Source: Spirochaetota bacterium (GTDB lineage: Bacteria; Spirochaetota; Spirochaetia; SPDA01; JAJSAL01). Taken from it: a stretch of DNA of 64,000 nt. Of the stretch, positions 1 through 9,310 are shown one piece after another. A model generated the notes under the pieces. That model made no database searches and was not told the DNA's origin. It saw only the letters and a list, made by a program, of their open reading frames with translations. The translations under genes and the position numbers were made by a program. The DNA lies in NCBI GenBank assembly GCA_024274705.1, contig JAJSAL010000057.1, positions 1-64,000 on the forward strand, read 5' to 3'. Positions within the stretch are counted from its first letter, which is position 1. Every line of letters starts with the position of its first letter.

Positions 1-126
1 CACGGAAGTTAAGCCCTCCTGCGCCGATGGTACTCCCAGCACCTTTTTCGAACCACCGTAGGGTGGAATCAAGTATGAAGTAAATCGAAAAATGGTGCTG
101 GGGGGAGAGTAGGTCATTGCCAGGCT
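1..126 (+). rRNA. rrf: 5S ribosomal RNA, 3' portion (5' end outside window), with an expanded helix IV
   Basis: Canonical 5S blocks CACGGAAGTTAAGCCC...GCGCCGATGGTA and GAGAGTAGGTCATTGCCAGGC, followed by a T tract; 72 nt lie between GGTA and GAGAGTAGG, against 19 nt in E. coli 5S. Confidence 0.9.
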
Positions 127-137
127 CTTTTTTTCCC
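126..137 (+). terminator. T-rich tract after the 5S rRNA, probable end of the rRNA operon
   Basis: GCCAGGCTCTTTTTTTCCC directly after the 5S 3' end. Confidence 0.5.
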
Positions 138-235
138 TTTGTCCTTTGCATCCTTTTTAAATACATAAAAAATATCAAAAACTATTGAAAATCGGCAATT
201 TCTCATTTATCCTTGATGGTATATCAGGGGGAACG

Positions 236-715
236 ATGGATGAGAGAAACTCAAAACTCCAACTTGTCACTTTTCAACTTGGAGAGGAACTGTATGGAAT
301 CGACATCATGGAAGTTGAGGGAATCGTTCGTGAAGACAATATACGGACGATACCGAACGCGCCATCTTACGTGGAAGGAATATTCAACCTTAGAGGCGCT
401 ATCATCCCTGTAATCAATCTTCATAACCGGTTTCATCTGAAACGGGCCAGTTTAAGTGAAGAAGATAAACTCCTGAGCGGACTGATAATTATCAATATAA
501 ATGAGATGCTTATAGGGGTTATCATCGATAAAGTATCCAGGGTCATTACTATTGATACAGGGGAGATACAACGGCCTCCTCAAATGTTATCCGGCATAGG
601 TGCGGAGTACATCCGCGGAGTCACTCATGAGGATGAAGGTTATCTCATAATCCTGGATATACACAGGCTGTTCGATCCTAAGGAACTTCAACAGCTGGGA
701 AGAATTGCACAATAA
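236..715 (+). CDS. cheW: Chemotaxis coupling protein CheW
   Basis: LVTFQLGEELYGIDIMEVEGIVR...IPNAPSYVEGIFNLRGAIIPVINL is a typical CheW core; start chosen at ATG 236 after AGGGGGAACG instead of the upstream start at 185. Confidence 0.9.
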   Translation: MDERNSKLQLVTFQLGEELYGIDIMEVEGIVREDNIRTIPNAPSYVEGIFNLRGAIIPVINLHNRFHLKRASLSEEDKLLSGLIIININEMLIGVIIDKVSRVITIDTGEIQRPPQMLSGIGAEYIRGVTHEDEGYLIILDIHRLFDPKELQQLGRIAQ

Positions 716-770
716 ATAATTTTTTATATACTTACCCATTGATTATTAAGACTTCCAGAAGAGGCACACT

Positions 771-1799
771 ATGAGTATACCCGTTTTTCGGCCGTCGATT
801 AAAAGAAAGGAAATGGATGCAGTCCTTTCCTGCCTGGTATCCGATAGAATCGGTCCCGGGGATCTTACAAAAAAACTCAACCATGCGGCTGCTGGTTATG
901 TGAACTGCGAGTCGGCCATAGCGTTTAGAGAAAATCAGCGTGCACTTTCATGTGCATTGCTGGCACTGGAGATCGAGCCGGGATCTTCTGTGATTGTCAC
1001 TCCCCTGGCTCCGGCATACTATATCGACGCTCTTGTCTCCCTGGATATCACGCCTCTCTACTGTGATGTTGAGGAGAATGGGTGTGTTATTTCTCCGGAC
1101 CGGGTGGAAAAGCTCATCGGCTATAATCCAAAAGCAATCATTGTATCAACGACTCTCGGATTTGTACCCGATTTGAAAACACTATCTGACATGGGCATCC
1201 CCATGATCGAGGATATTTCTCAGGGTTTTGGTGCAAATACGGGAGAAGACAAGGCAGGGTCGTACGGCTTGTATACTCTGGTTTCCCTGGAACACGACAG
1301 CCTTATCACGGCAGGAGGGGGATGCCTTCTCCTCTGCAGGGGACGAAAGGAAAAAACTGCTGTGACCATGGTACTGGAACATCTTGATTCCGAGACCCTC
1401 CTCCTTCCCGATATGAACTCTGCGCTGGGGATACAGCAGATAGAATATCTGGAGAAACATATCCAGAAAAGAAAAGAAATCGCGCAGGTTTATTCCCGGG
1501 CAGCTGCAAAAACAGTCCATAAAATGTTTACACAGCAGGGCGAAGCAGAAAACATCTATTATTCCTTTCCGGTTCTACTGAACACCGGTATGAAAGAAGT
1601 GATTAAATATGCCGCGAGAAAAGGTGTTGAGACATTCCCGGCTTTTGAAAACTCGGCTATCACAAGGTTCCAAGTTGAAGAAACGCCCTGCCCGTCGGCT
1701 CAGTCCATGGTACTCCGTTGTCTTCTTTTTCCTCTTTACCCCCTTCTGGGGCGAAAGAATATCGAATTTGTCGTAAAAGTTCTTTCTACCCTTCCATAG
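771..1799 (+). CDS. DegT/DnrJ/EryC1/StrS-family protein, probably without the PLP lysine
   Basis: Fold-type-I pattern with MIEDISQGFGA and AGSYGLYTLVSLEHDSLITAGGG; the usual K-x-x-T-x-G-E-G-G site reads DSLITAGGG. Confidence 0.7.
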   Translation: MSIPVFRPSIKRKEMDAVLSCLVSDRIGPGDLTKKLNHAAAGYVNCESAIAFRENQRALSCALLALEIEPGSSVIVTPLAPAYYIDALVSLDITPLYCDVEENGCVISPDRVEKLIGYNPKAIIVSTTLGFVPDLKTLSDMGIPMIEDISQGFGANTGEDKAGSYGLYTLVSLEHDSLITAGGGCLLLCRGRKEKTAVTMVLEHLDSETLLLPDMNSALGIQQIEYLEKHIQKRKEIAQVYSRAAAKTVHKMFTQQGEAENIYYSFPVLLNTGMKEVIKYAARKGVETFPAFENSAITRFQVEETPCPSAQSMVLRCLLFPLYPLLGRKNIEFVVKVLSTLP

Positions 1800-1871
1800 A
1801 ACACAATCATAATGGAAGTGGTAGTTTACAAGAGAGTTTCAGATTGTATATAGTACCACTTAAGTGGTTCT

Positions 1872-2723
1872 ATGAAAGATATAAGGAAAGTTCTCCTCAT
1901 TGTTAATATGCATAAACGGGACGTCGGAAATGTCGTAAATTCCATCGAATCGTACTTCCATAAAAATAATATTGAAACATTTTTTTACGGTTTGAACGGT
2001 AAATCGGTTCCTCCTGAAATCAATGGCTTCGATCTTGCCTTTTCTCTAGGTGGAGACGGTACAGTGCTGTTCAGTGCGAGGCTGTTAGCCCCATTCGGAA
2101 TCCCTATTCTCCCTGTTAATTTGGGTGATTTCGGATTCATTGCCGAGGTAGCCAAAGATGAGTGGAAAGTCGCCTTCGAAAAATACTGGGGCGGACTTCT
2201 TGGTGTCGGAGAACATTTGATGCTGGACCTTACCGTTATACGGGGGGGGGAGCAGATCGCAGAGTTTACCGGACTAAACGATTGTGTTGTATGCTCCTCT
2301 GGAATATCAAAGATTGTCCGGCTTCATCTGTCCCTGGCGGACACAGAACTGGGTGAATACCGGGCTGACGGAATCATCGTTTCTACTCCTACCGGATCTA
2401 CTGCCTACAGTGCTGCCGCAGGGGGTCCTATCCTTGATCCCGAAATGGAGGCAATGATCATCAATCCCATCTGTCCTTTCACCCTTTCGAATCGTCCAAT
2501 AGTTGTGCCTGGAGAAGAAAAGGTTTATATAAAGATAAAAAGTCTTCAGCGTACAGAGGTGATTCTTACCATCGATGGACAGAGTGCTTTTCCTCTTTTT
2601 CCAAAAGACTGCATCCAGGTGAAAAGGGCTGAAAAAAAAGCATGTATCATCCGTTCGGATAAACGGAATTTTTACGAAGTACTACGGTCGAAGCTGCACT
2701 GGTCCGGGGGCCCGGATGCTTGA
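1872..2723 (+). CDS. nadK: NAD kinase
   Basis: FSLGGDGTVLFSAR and GIPILPVNLGDFGFIAEV; ADGIIVSTPTGSTAYSAAAGGPI motif. Confidence 0.93.
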   Translation: MKDIRKVLLIVNMHKRDVGNVVNSIESYFHKNNIETFFYGLNGKSVPPEINGFDLAFSLGGDGTVLFSARLLAPFGIPILPVNLGDFGFIAEVAKDEWKVAFEKYWGGLLGVGEHLMLDLTVIRGGEQIAEFTGLNDCVVCSSGISKIVRLHLSLADTELGEYRADGIIVSTPTGSTAYSAAAGGPILDPEMEAMIINPICPFTLSNRPIVVPGEEKVYIKIKSLQRTEVILTIDGQSAFPLFPKDCIQVKRAEKKACIIRSDKRNFYEVLRSKLHWSGGPDA

Positions 2724-4407
2724 ACGCCTCGAGGTACGGGAATACGCCCTTATAGATCACATCTCCCTCCCCTTCGAACCGGGTTTCACCGTCTTAACCG
2801 GGGAAACAGGGGCGGGGAAGTCAATTCTGGTCGGCGCCCTGGGCCTCCTGCTCGGATTTCGGGGAGATACAACGATGATCCGAACAGGAAGTGAGCAGGC
2901 AGAGGTCTACGGTGTTATTCGCATTGAGCCCGGCAGTGAAGCTGAGGCTCTGATGGATCGACTGGGAATAGAGACCGAAGAAGGAACCATCCTGGTCCGC
3001 CGGGTCCTTAAAAAAAGCGGTCGCGGCACGATCTATATCCAGTCTACCCCGGTTACCTTGAGTCAGCTCATGGAAATCATGTCCCTGATCTTCGATATGC
3101 ATGGGCAGCACGAGCATCAGTCTCTTCTGGTCCTGGAAAACCACAGAAAGTTCCTTGACCGGTATGGAAACTTAGCGGAAAAAGCAGATAGACTTCACGC
3201 GGTCTTCTCAGAGTTGTCAGATTTGAGAAAGCAGTTCAAATCTCTGGCAAGCAGTGAAAGAGACAGACTCCGGGAGATCGACATTCTCACCTATGCTATC
3301 GATGAAATCGATAAAGCTGAACTCGTTCCCGGGGAGGAAGAAACCCTTCGTAAGGAGCGGACGATTTTGCAGCAGCACGAAAAACTCTTTTCTCTTATCG
3401 ATACATCGTATGAAAACGCCTCGGAAAGCAGGGGCGGGGCGTTAAGCCGTCTTCGCCTTTCAAAGGAGGCGTTACAGGGTGCAGCGGAGATCGATACTGC
3501 ATTAACACCCCTTTACCAGAGGATCGAGTCAACCTTCTACGAGCTCGAGGATATCGCGGAATCCTTACGGTCATACCGGCAGGAAACCGAATTCAGTGCA
3601 GAGCGCCTTCGGGAATATGAGGAACGGCTTGCCATGATTCATGATCTCGAGAAGAAGTATGGATCAACTATCGGTGAGGTCCTCGATTATCGAAGTCAGT
3701 GTGAAGAAAGACTGAGAGAGCTGGAGAATTGGGAGAGCGACAAGGAGAACCTTCAGCTGGCTGTCTCCCGCCTGGAAAAGGAACTTCTTAAAAGTGCGAA
3801 AGAGCTGTCGGAAAAGCGGGAACACACAGCGAAGATTCTTCAGGAACATATTCAAAAGGTAATGCAGGTGCTGGGTATGCCGAAGGCGCAGTTTATCATA
3901 TCAGTAACAAAGAAAGTTTCCGATTCCGGAAAACCGGTGTGTGGTCCTTACGGATATGATGCTGTTGAGATCCTGATATCACCGAACCAGGGCGAGGGCA
4001 TAAAGCCTCTTAAAGATATAGTCTCCGGGGGGGAGATGTCACGTATTATGCTGGCAATTAAATCGGTCCTTGCCGGGTCTGATCATATCAGGACACTTAT
4101 TTTTGATGAAATAGACGCAGGAATCGGCGGAGAGGTTGCCAATGCAGTAGGGGAACATTTAGCGGCCCTGGCGGAAGAGAAGCAGGTTCTCTGTATAACA
4201 CACCTTGCATCTCTGGCCGCAAGAGCAGATAATCATATAAAAATAGAAAAGAGTGTATACGATAATAGAACGGTGACAGGGGTAGACATACTGGACAGGG
4301 AAGGTAAGATAAAAGAGATCTCCCGTATGCTGGCAGGGGACTCGGAAGGGGAAGTCTCATTGACACATGCTCAGGAGTTGTTGAAAAAGTTCAGCTCAAA
4401 GCGGTAA
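2716..4407 (+). CDS. recN: DNA repair protein RecN
   Basis: FTVLTGETGAGKSILVGALGLLLG Walker A, MHGQHEHQSLL, IVSGGEMSRIMLAIK signature, IFDEIDAGIGGEVA; overlaps nadK by 8 nt. Confidence 0.95.
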   Translation: MLERLEVREYALIDHISLPFEPGFTVLTGETGAGKSILVGALGLLLGFRGDTTMIRTGSEQAEVYGVIRIEPGSEAEALMDRLGIETEEGTILVRRVLKKSGRGTIYIQSTPVTLSQLMEIMSLIFDMHGQHEHQSLLVLENHRKFLDRYGNLAEKADRLHAVFSELSDLRKQFKSLASSERDRLREIDILTYAIDEIDKAELVPGEEETLRKERTILQQHEKLFSLIDTSYENASESRGGALSRLRLSKEALQGAAEIDTALTPLYQRIESTFYELEDIAESLRSYRQETEFSAERLREYEERLAMIHDLEKKYGSTIGEVLDYRSQCEERLRELENWESDKENLQLAVSRLEKELLKSAKELSEKREHTAKILQEHIQKVMQVLGMPKAQFIISVTKKVSDSGKPVCGPYGYDAVEILISPNQGEGIKPLKDIVSGGEMSRIMLAIKSVLAGSDHIRTLIFDEIDAGIGGEVANAVGEHLAALAEEKQVLCITHLASLAARADNHIKIEKSVYDNRTVTGVDILDREGKIKEISRMLAGDSEGEVSLTHAQELLKKFSSKR

Positions 4408-4436
4408 GAAAGTAAAAAGGGAGCAAGGAGAATCCA

Positions 4437-5252
4437 GTGGGAAAGATCAGCGCCCAAGCGAAGAACAGATATCTTGAACGAATCAAAGAGTATAAGCAGG
4501 TGGTTGAAGAAAGCAAAGAAAAGGAAAAAAGCCAACTGTCCGAAATCAATTCCGAAACAGAGGGCCTGGAACTAAAAAAAATAGCCCTATCCGAAGATGT
4601 TTTAAGCCGTGTCTCATACTACAATCTTATGAATGCTCTCTCCGTCTCTCTGCTGGGGGTGAAAAACGAAGGTTTCCTGAATGAAGCAAGAAAAGATTGC
4701 TACAAGAGTCTCATCTATCTGGAAGATGCGGTAACCAATTATATCGATGTACCCTTTTCCGACTACGAGGAGAAAATCGAAGCAATCAATGAAATATCCG
4801 ATGAAAAACGGTATGCTCTTCTGCAGAAACTCGGGTATTCGATTCAGGCGCTGAAGGACGGTTTCGGTGAAAACTCCAAATGGAAATGGTCCTTTGTTGA
4901 ACTCGAAGGACGATATGCCACTATCACAAAAAACCTGATCAATTTAAAGACCATCGTAGCCGGACTCGACCCCAGGATTGAGGGATATGAAACGCGCCTT
5001 GCCCACATAGCCCTGACAAAGAAAACCTTGCAACAGGCGGCAGACCGGTACCGGGAAAAATACGAACTTTCAACTCTGAGAATCGATGATTTCAAAATAG
5101 CCATTGCATATCTCTCCGCCCTCCGTCGCCTTCTGATTCTGATCGGCCAGCCGAACGAGGCAGAGGTAATCAAGAAAAAAGTAGATGTATGGAAAGTGAA
5201 GATGGAAAGCGATTCGAAAAAACTGGATGCCAAGAAAAAGGCGTCTACCTGA
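4437..5252 (+). CDS. Conserved hypothetical, helical/coiled-coil protein
   Basis: 271 aa ORF, GTG start, charged helical composition; no family recognised. Confidence 0.6.
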   Translation: MGKISAQAKNRYLERIKEYKQVVEESKEKEKSQLSEINSETEGLELKKIALSEDVLSRVSYYNLMNALSVSLLGVKNEGFLNEARKDCYKSLIYLEDAVTNYIDVPFSDYEEKIEAINEISDEKRYALLQKLGYSIQALKDGFGENSKWKWSFVELEGRYATITKNLINLKTIVAGLDPRIEGYETRLAHIALTKKTLQQAADRYREKYELSTLRIDDFKIAIAYLSALRRLLILIGQPNEAEVIKKKVDVWKVKMESDSKKLDAKKKAST

Positions 5253-5658
5253 TCTCCTGGTCTTTTAATTCACGTAAGGCATCGAAAGGAAACAGTTTCC
5301 CGATTTCAACTTTATACCGTTCCCCGGATTCCCCGGAAAAATGCACAGGAAAATCCGGAGTTGTGAATTCACTGATGACTTGTCTGCAGGCGCCGCAGGG
5401 CGATACAGGGTAATCGGCATCAGGGCAGTACACGGCGAGGGCTTTAAAAGATTTCTGTCCGGCGGATACCGCAGATACAATTGCGCTTCTTTCTGCACAG
5501 ATCGTCAAGCCGAAAGATCGGTTTTCTACATTAGTCCCGGTATAAATCGTCCCGTCAGAGCAGAGAAGTGCCGCCCCTACCCGAAAATGAGAATACGGGG
5601 AATATGACTTTTCCGCGGCTTCTTTAGCTTTTTTGAAAAGGAGGTCTGTGGATTCCAC
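5245..5658 (-). CDS. cdd: Cytidine deaminase
   Basis: NVENRSFGLTICAERSAI and PCGACRQVISEF zinc motifs; GTG start. Confidence 0.95.
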   Translation of the reverse strand: MESTDLLFKKAKEAAEKSYSPYSHFRVGAALLCSDGTIYTGTNVENRSFGLTICAERSAIVSAVSAGQKSFKALAVYCPDADYPVSPCGACRQVISEFTTPDFPVHFSGESGERYKVEIGKLFPFDALRELKDQEIR

Positions 5659-5727
5659 CTGTCTTTACCTCTTGAAAACACCTTCGTTGACAGTATTACA
5701 TGTATTGTTATAGGATTCAATATCACA

Positions 5728-6777
5728 ATGAGAAAAAGAAGAATAATTGTTTTTGTTATTCTGTTAACCGGGTTGTATCTCCTTCTTGCAGTATCAGATG
5801 TGGACAAAGAACGGACGGTTCAGCCGGCGTGGATCACCCGGTTGACTACGGAAAAGGTAAGCCCCGGGCAAGGGGAGGATGACACATTCAGTTTCCGGTT
5901 AAATAATGTATTCGGGTATATGAATTCCCGGGGGCGACTTATCCTCCTGGACCGCGTACTCTACGGTACGGCTCTTTCCGGGGACTATTATATCAATTAC
6001 TCTAATGTCCCTCAAAACCTCATTGCCAGGGACCGGTTCGGCTATATAGCCTTCAATATCGATCAAAACGGATACCCTGTTATAGCGAAGAACAGATGCA
6101 TCGTAGTCTCCTCCGAAGCAAATGGGTTGTCCGAGTGGGATAGTGATGGAACGAAAATCTGGCAACGATGGTTCGGATCGACGATTACTTCTCTGGAGGT
6201 ACAGAAGGAATACATAACCGTCGGGTTCCTGGATGGTACTCTGAAGTTGATTAACCGTGAAGGTGATATAGCTTTCTCCTACATTCCGGAAAACAGCAGA
6301 ATCGGAGTAATCTACGGATGTGCATTATCTCCCGGGGGAAAGCGCCTGGCTCTTATTTCAGGCCTGGGTCCTCAGCGGTTGACGATACTGGAAGCAAAAG
6401 AGGATACCTACAAAGTTGTTTCCAGCCGCATACTGGATTCGAATTTCCGCAGGGCACTCTTTATCCGGTTTTACGGTGATTATCTTTTTTTTGAAGGTGA
6501 TTCGAAGCTTTACAGAATGGAGGTAGGCAGGAAAGCCGTGCAGGAAGTCCCATTCGATGGAACCTTCAGCGGGATGGAATATGATCCCGTTGCTGACCTG
6601 TACTACATTGTTTCCCGGAATAATAGTATCAATACAATACGGGTAATGGACCCTTCCGGTCACATTCTGATCAAAACGGGTTTACCGGGGAAAGGCTTTT
6701 TCGGATCCGCGCAACCTAACGCTTATATCCTGGGAAGTAATTACAATCTTATGCGAATCAACCTGGTTGAGAACTGA
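5728..6777 (+). CDS. Hypothetical secreted or membrane-anchored beta-propeller-like protein
   Basis: N-terminal hydrophobic segment, then repeated W/G/D-rich strands. Confidence 0.5.
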   Translation: MRKRRIIVFVILLTGLYLLLAVSDVDKERTVQPAWITRLTTEKVSPGQGEDDTFSFRLNNVFGYMNSRGRLILLDRVLYGTALSGDYYINYSNVPQNLIARDRFGYIAFNIDQNGYPVIAKNRCIVVSSEANGLSEWDSDGTKIWQRWFGSTITSLEVQKEYITVGFLDGTLKLINREGDIAFSYIPENSRIGVIYGCALSPGGKRLALISGLGPQRLTILEAKEDTYKVVSSRILDSNFRRALFIRFYGDYLFFEGDSKLYRMEVGRKAVQEVPFDGTFSGMEYDPVADLYYIVSRNNSINTIRVMDPSGHILIKTGLPGKGFFGSAQPNAYILGSNYNLMRINLVEN

Positions 6778-7646
6778 TGAAAACATTTGCATTGTTTCTG
6801 ATTTCAATGATGTACCCCTTCTGCGCCGGTGCTTTTGAATGGCCGGTTAAGGACGGTGTGCTCCTTTCAACCTTTGGAAGTAAAAGCCTGGAGCAGATTT
6901 CCACCGGTATCTGTATCGGCATGGATGAGCAGCCGGTGCAGCCGATTCTATCAGGAGAAGTCGTATATTACTTCGATGAAGCACGTACAGCCTTTGGGGT
7001 TTCTTCAGGGCTTGGAAGTTTTGTCGCACTCCAGCACGAAGGAGGGTTGCGATCGATCTACGCACATCTTGAACCCGGGACTATCCCTTTAGACCGGTTA
7101 TACTACACAAGGGAGGATTCCCTTGGTATTACGGGTCTTTCGGGAACTTCAGTCGTTGAAAACGTGTGTCTCATCGTTGTAGATATGGAATACAGCCAGA
7201 TGGTAAATCCACTGCTCCTCCTTCCTCATCGTGAAGATTCCCAGTCCCCGGTAATCCAGACCGTATTTTTCCGGAGGGATGACACTGTTCTTGATATTTC
7301 CAAAGGCGGGGTAATACAGCCCGGCGGTGCCGAACTGATAGTTCAAGTTTTCGATCCTGGTGAAAATGTAACATATCTGAATCCCATGACCCCGTTTGAA
7401 ATTCGCGTCTATGTAAACGGGGAAGAAAAATCATTTCTTCTGTTCGAAGGGGCAAAAGAAGAGGCGGGGACGATTATTCTTGTCAATTCGCGCAGTCAAT
7501 CGTATAACGATATCGACAGAGGGGAGAACCTGTACAGTCTGGGGATGATCGATGTAAATCCCGGGGAAACAAGGCTGGAAATAAGCGTTAAGGATTTCAT
7601 CGGTAATGAAGCCAGCCGGATTATCTCCCTGGTCGCATCGGATTGA
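6777..7646 (+). CDS. M23/LytM-like domain protein with degenerate metal site
   Basis: FEWPVKDGVLLSTFGS...PILSGEVVYYF...SIYAHLEPG follows LytM layout but lacks the first H/D ligand motif; signal peptide; ATGA overlap with the previous gene. Confidence 0.6.
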   Translation: MKTFALFLISMMYPFCAGAFEWPVKDGVLLSTFGSKSLEQISTGICIGMDEQPVQPILSGEVVYYFDEARTAFGVSSGLGSFVALQHEGGLRSIYAHLEPGTIPLDRLYYTREDSLGITGLSGTSVVENVCLIVVDMEYSQMVNPLLLLPHREDSQSPVIQTVFFRRDDTVLDISKGGVIQPGGAELIVQVFDPGENVTYLNPMTPFEIRVYVNGEEKSFLLFEGAKEEAGTIILVNSRSQSYNDIDRGENLYSLGMIDVNPGETRLEISVKDFIGNEASRIISLVASD

Positions 7647-7652
7647 GGCGGT

Positions 7653-8498
7653 ATGAAAACATTCTCCATACCTCCGGAACTTCACCGTGTGTCTCACACG
7701 GATTGCAACTTCTGCGGAAAAAGCAACACCAGGCCCTATCTTCTGTGTAAAGGATATACATTCGTGAAGTGCGGCGGATGCGGTCTCGTTTACCAGAATC
7801 CAAGGCCCGAGAGTTCCCTGGTCCCCCTGCGTTACGGAGATGATTACTTTACATATGAAAAAGAGAATGATGAGAATTTTTTTCAGCTCATGCTGAAGGG
7901 GCTGCAGGATGTCGAGTTCGATATTATCGAAGAGAGGTTTACCGCAGGTGGAAGATTTCTCGATGTCGGGTGCGCCACGGGCATGCTCTTGGAGCATATG
8001 AAAAAGAGAGGCTGGGAAGAGAAGGGCGTCGAAATCTGTGCTCCCGCCGCCCGCTGCGGAAGGGAGACCCGGGGTGTCGATATCTTTGAGGGGACTCTGG
8101 AACAGGCCCATTTCCCGGATAGCCATTTTCATGTCGTGCATTCTTCCCACGTCGTCGAGCACCTGGAAGACCCGCTGGCTTTTTTTTCTGAGATACGGCG
8201 TATCCTTAAGCCGCATGGTTTCATGGTCCTGACAACACCTAACATAAGGAGTTTTCAGGCCGGATGGTACAGAACGGGATGGCGTTCGGCTATCGCCGAT
8301 CATCTATATCTTTTTACCAGGAAAACAATTACAATGTATTTACGTCGTACCGGATTCAAGCCGCTTCGGTGGAAAACCTGGGGTGGTATTCCCGCAGGAG
8401 ATGCTCCGGCAATGATCAAGAGACCCGCTGATTCCCTCGCAAAGAAATTGAATTGCGGCGATGTAATGATATTCCTGTCTCGACCTGTAACTACTTGA
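7653..8498 (+). CDS. Class I SAM-dependent methyltransferase with N-terminal zinc-binding motif
   Basis: CNFCGKSN...CGGCGLVYQNPRP; FLDVGCATGMLLEHMKKRGW; VHSSHVVEHLEDP. Confidence 0.85.
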   Translation: MKTFSIPPELHRVSHTDCNFCGKSNTRPYLLCKGYTFVKCGGCGLVYQNPRPESSLVPLRYGDDYFTYEKENDENFFQLMLKGLQDVEFDIIEERFTAGGRFLDVGCATGMLLEHMKKRGWEEKGVEICAPAARCGRETRGVDIFEGTLEQAHFPDSHFHVVHSSHVVEHLEDPLAFFSEIRRILKPHGFMVLTTPNIRSFQAGWYRTGWRSAIADHLYLFTRKTITMYLRRTGFKPLRWKTWGGIPAGDAPAMIKRPADSLAKKLNCGDVMIFLSRPVTT

Positions 8499-8562
8499 CA
8501 TGAAATTGCCATTTACCTACGATTGATACGTCATTACGAGCTAGTTTGTGCGGAGGTTGTTT

Positions 8563-9300
8563 ATGACACGTGAGCGGCTCGAACGTCTTTCCTTTCCAAC
8601 ACTTAAAGAAATTGCAGAAAAGGAAGGAATTAATTATGACCATGGAATTTCACGGCAGGATTGTATCGATCTCATCCTGGAGGCCATGGAAGAAGAGAAG
8701 ATCGAGCGGGAACACCTGAACAATCTGGCAATTCGGGTAGAAGAAAAAAAGTACGATATTATCCAGGACGAAGAGCTGGAGACCCAGGAAAAGAATGACT
8801 ATCCTATTCCGGAACGGTACAATGAGACAAAAATCACGTTGCTGTTAAGGGGTCCTCTCTGGGCGTTTGCTTACTGGGATATAAAAGATACGGACGTAAA
8901 GAGTCTCAAAGATCACTATTCAGGGTTCTCCCTGGTCCTGAGGGTCCATGAAACCAGGGAGAAACTCCTTTCGGGTAAAGAATTCGAAGACTCCTTCGAT
9001 ATTCCGGTAACCCTTTCAGATAACCGGTGGTATCTTAACCTGCCGCGGACCGGCAGTACTTATTATGTGGAACTCATCGGTAAGTTGAAAACTTCGGAAA
9101 AGAAACTCTGCCGGTCCAAAACGGTCAAAAGCGCCAGGGCCACTATTGCGGGATCCCTGGAGAAGGGGACAGCCATGGACTCTAACAATGACATTCTTGC
9201 CCTTTCCGGGCTCTACAACGTCAACGATTCCCTCAGCAGTGAGATGATTCCACAGAGGATAATAAGCCTCCTGGATGCGAAGGTTTTTTCTCTTAAATAA
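8563..9300 (+). CDS. DUF4912 domain-containing protein
   Basis: Rho-N-like N-terminus plus LLLRGPLWAFAYWDI...FSLVLRVHE...WYLNLPRTGSTYYVELIG; start at ATG 8563 after GGAGG. Confidence 0.75.
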   Translation: MTRERLERLSFPTLKEIAEKEGINYDHGISRQDCIDLILEAMEEEKIEREHLNNLAIRVEEKKYDIIQDEELETQEKNDYPIPERYNETKITLLLRGPLWAFAYWDIKDTDVKSLKDHYSGFSLVLRVHETREKLLSGKEFEDSFDIPVTLSDNRWYLNLPRTGSTYYVELIGKLKTSEKKLCRSKTVKSARATIAGSLEKGTAMDSNNDILALSGLYNVNDSLSSEMIPQRIISLLDAKVFSLK

Positions 9301-9310
9301 AGGATATACA

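Noticed and set aside
7431-8303. 290 aa antisense ORF opposite the methyltransferase gene
   Set aside because: Shadow ORF; the sense strand encodes a clear methyltransferase and the antisense product has no recognisable motif or RBS
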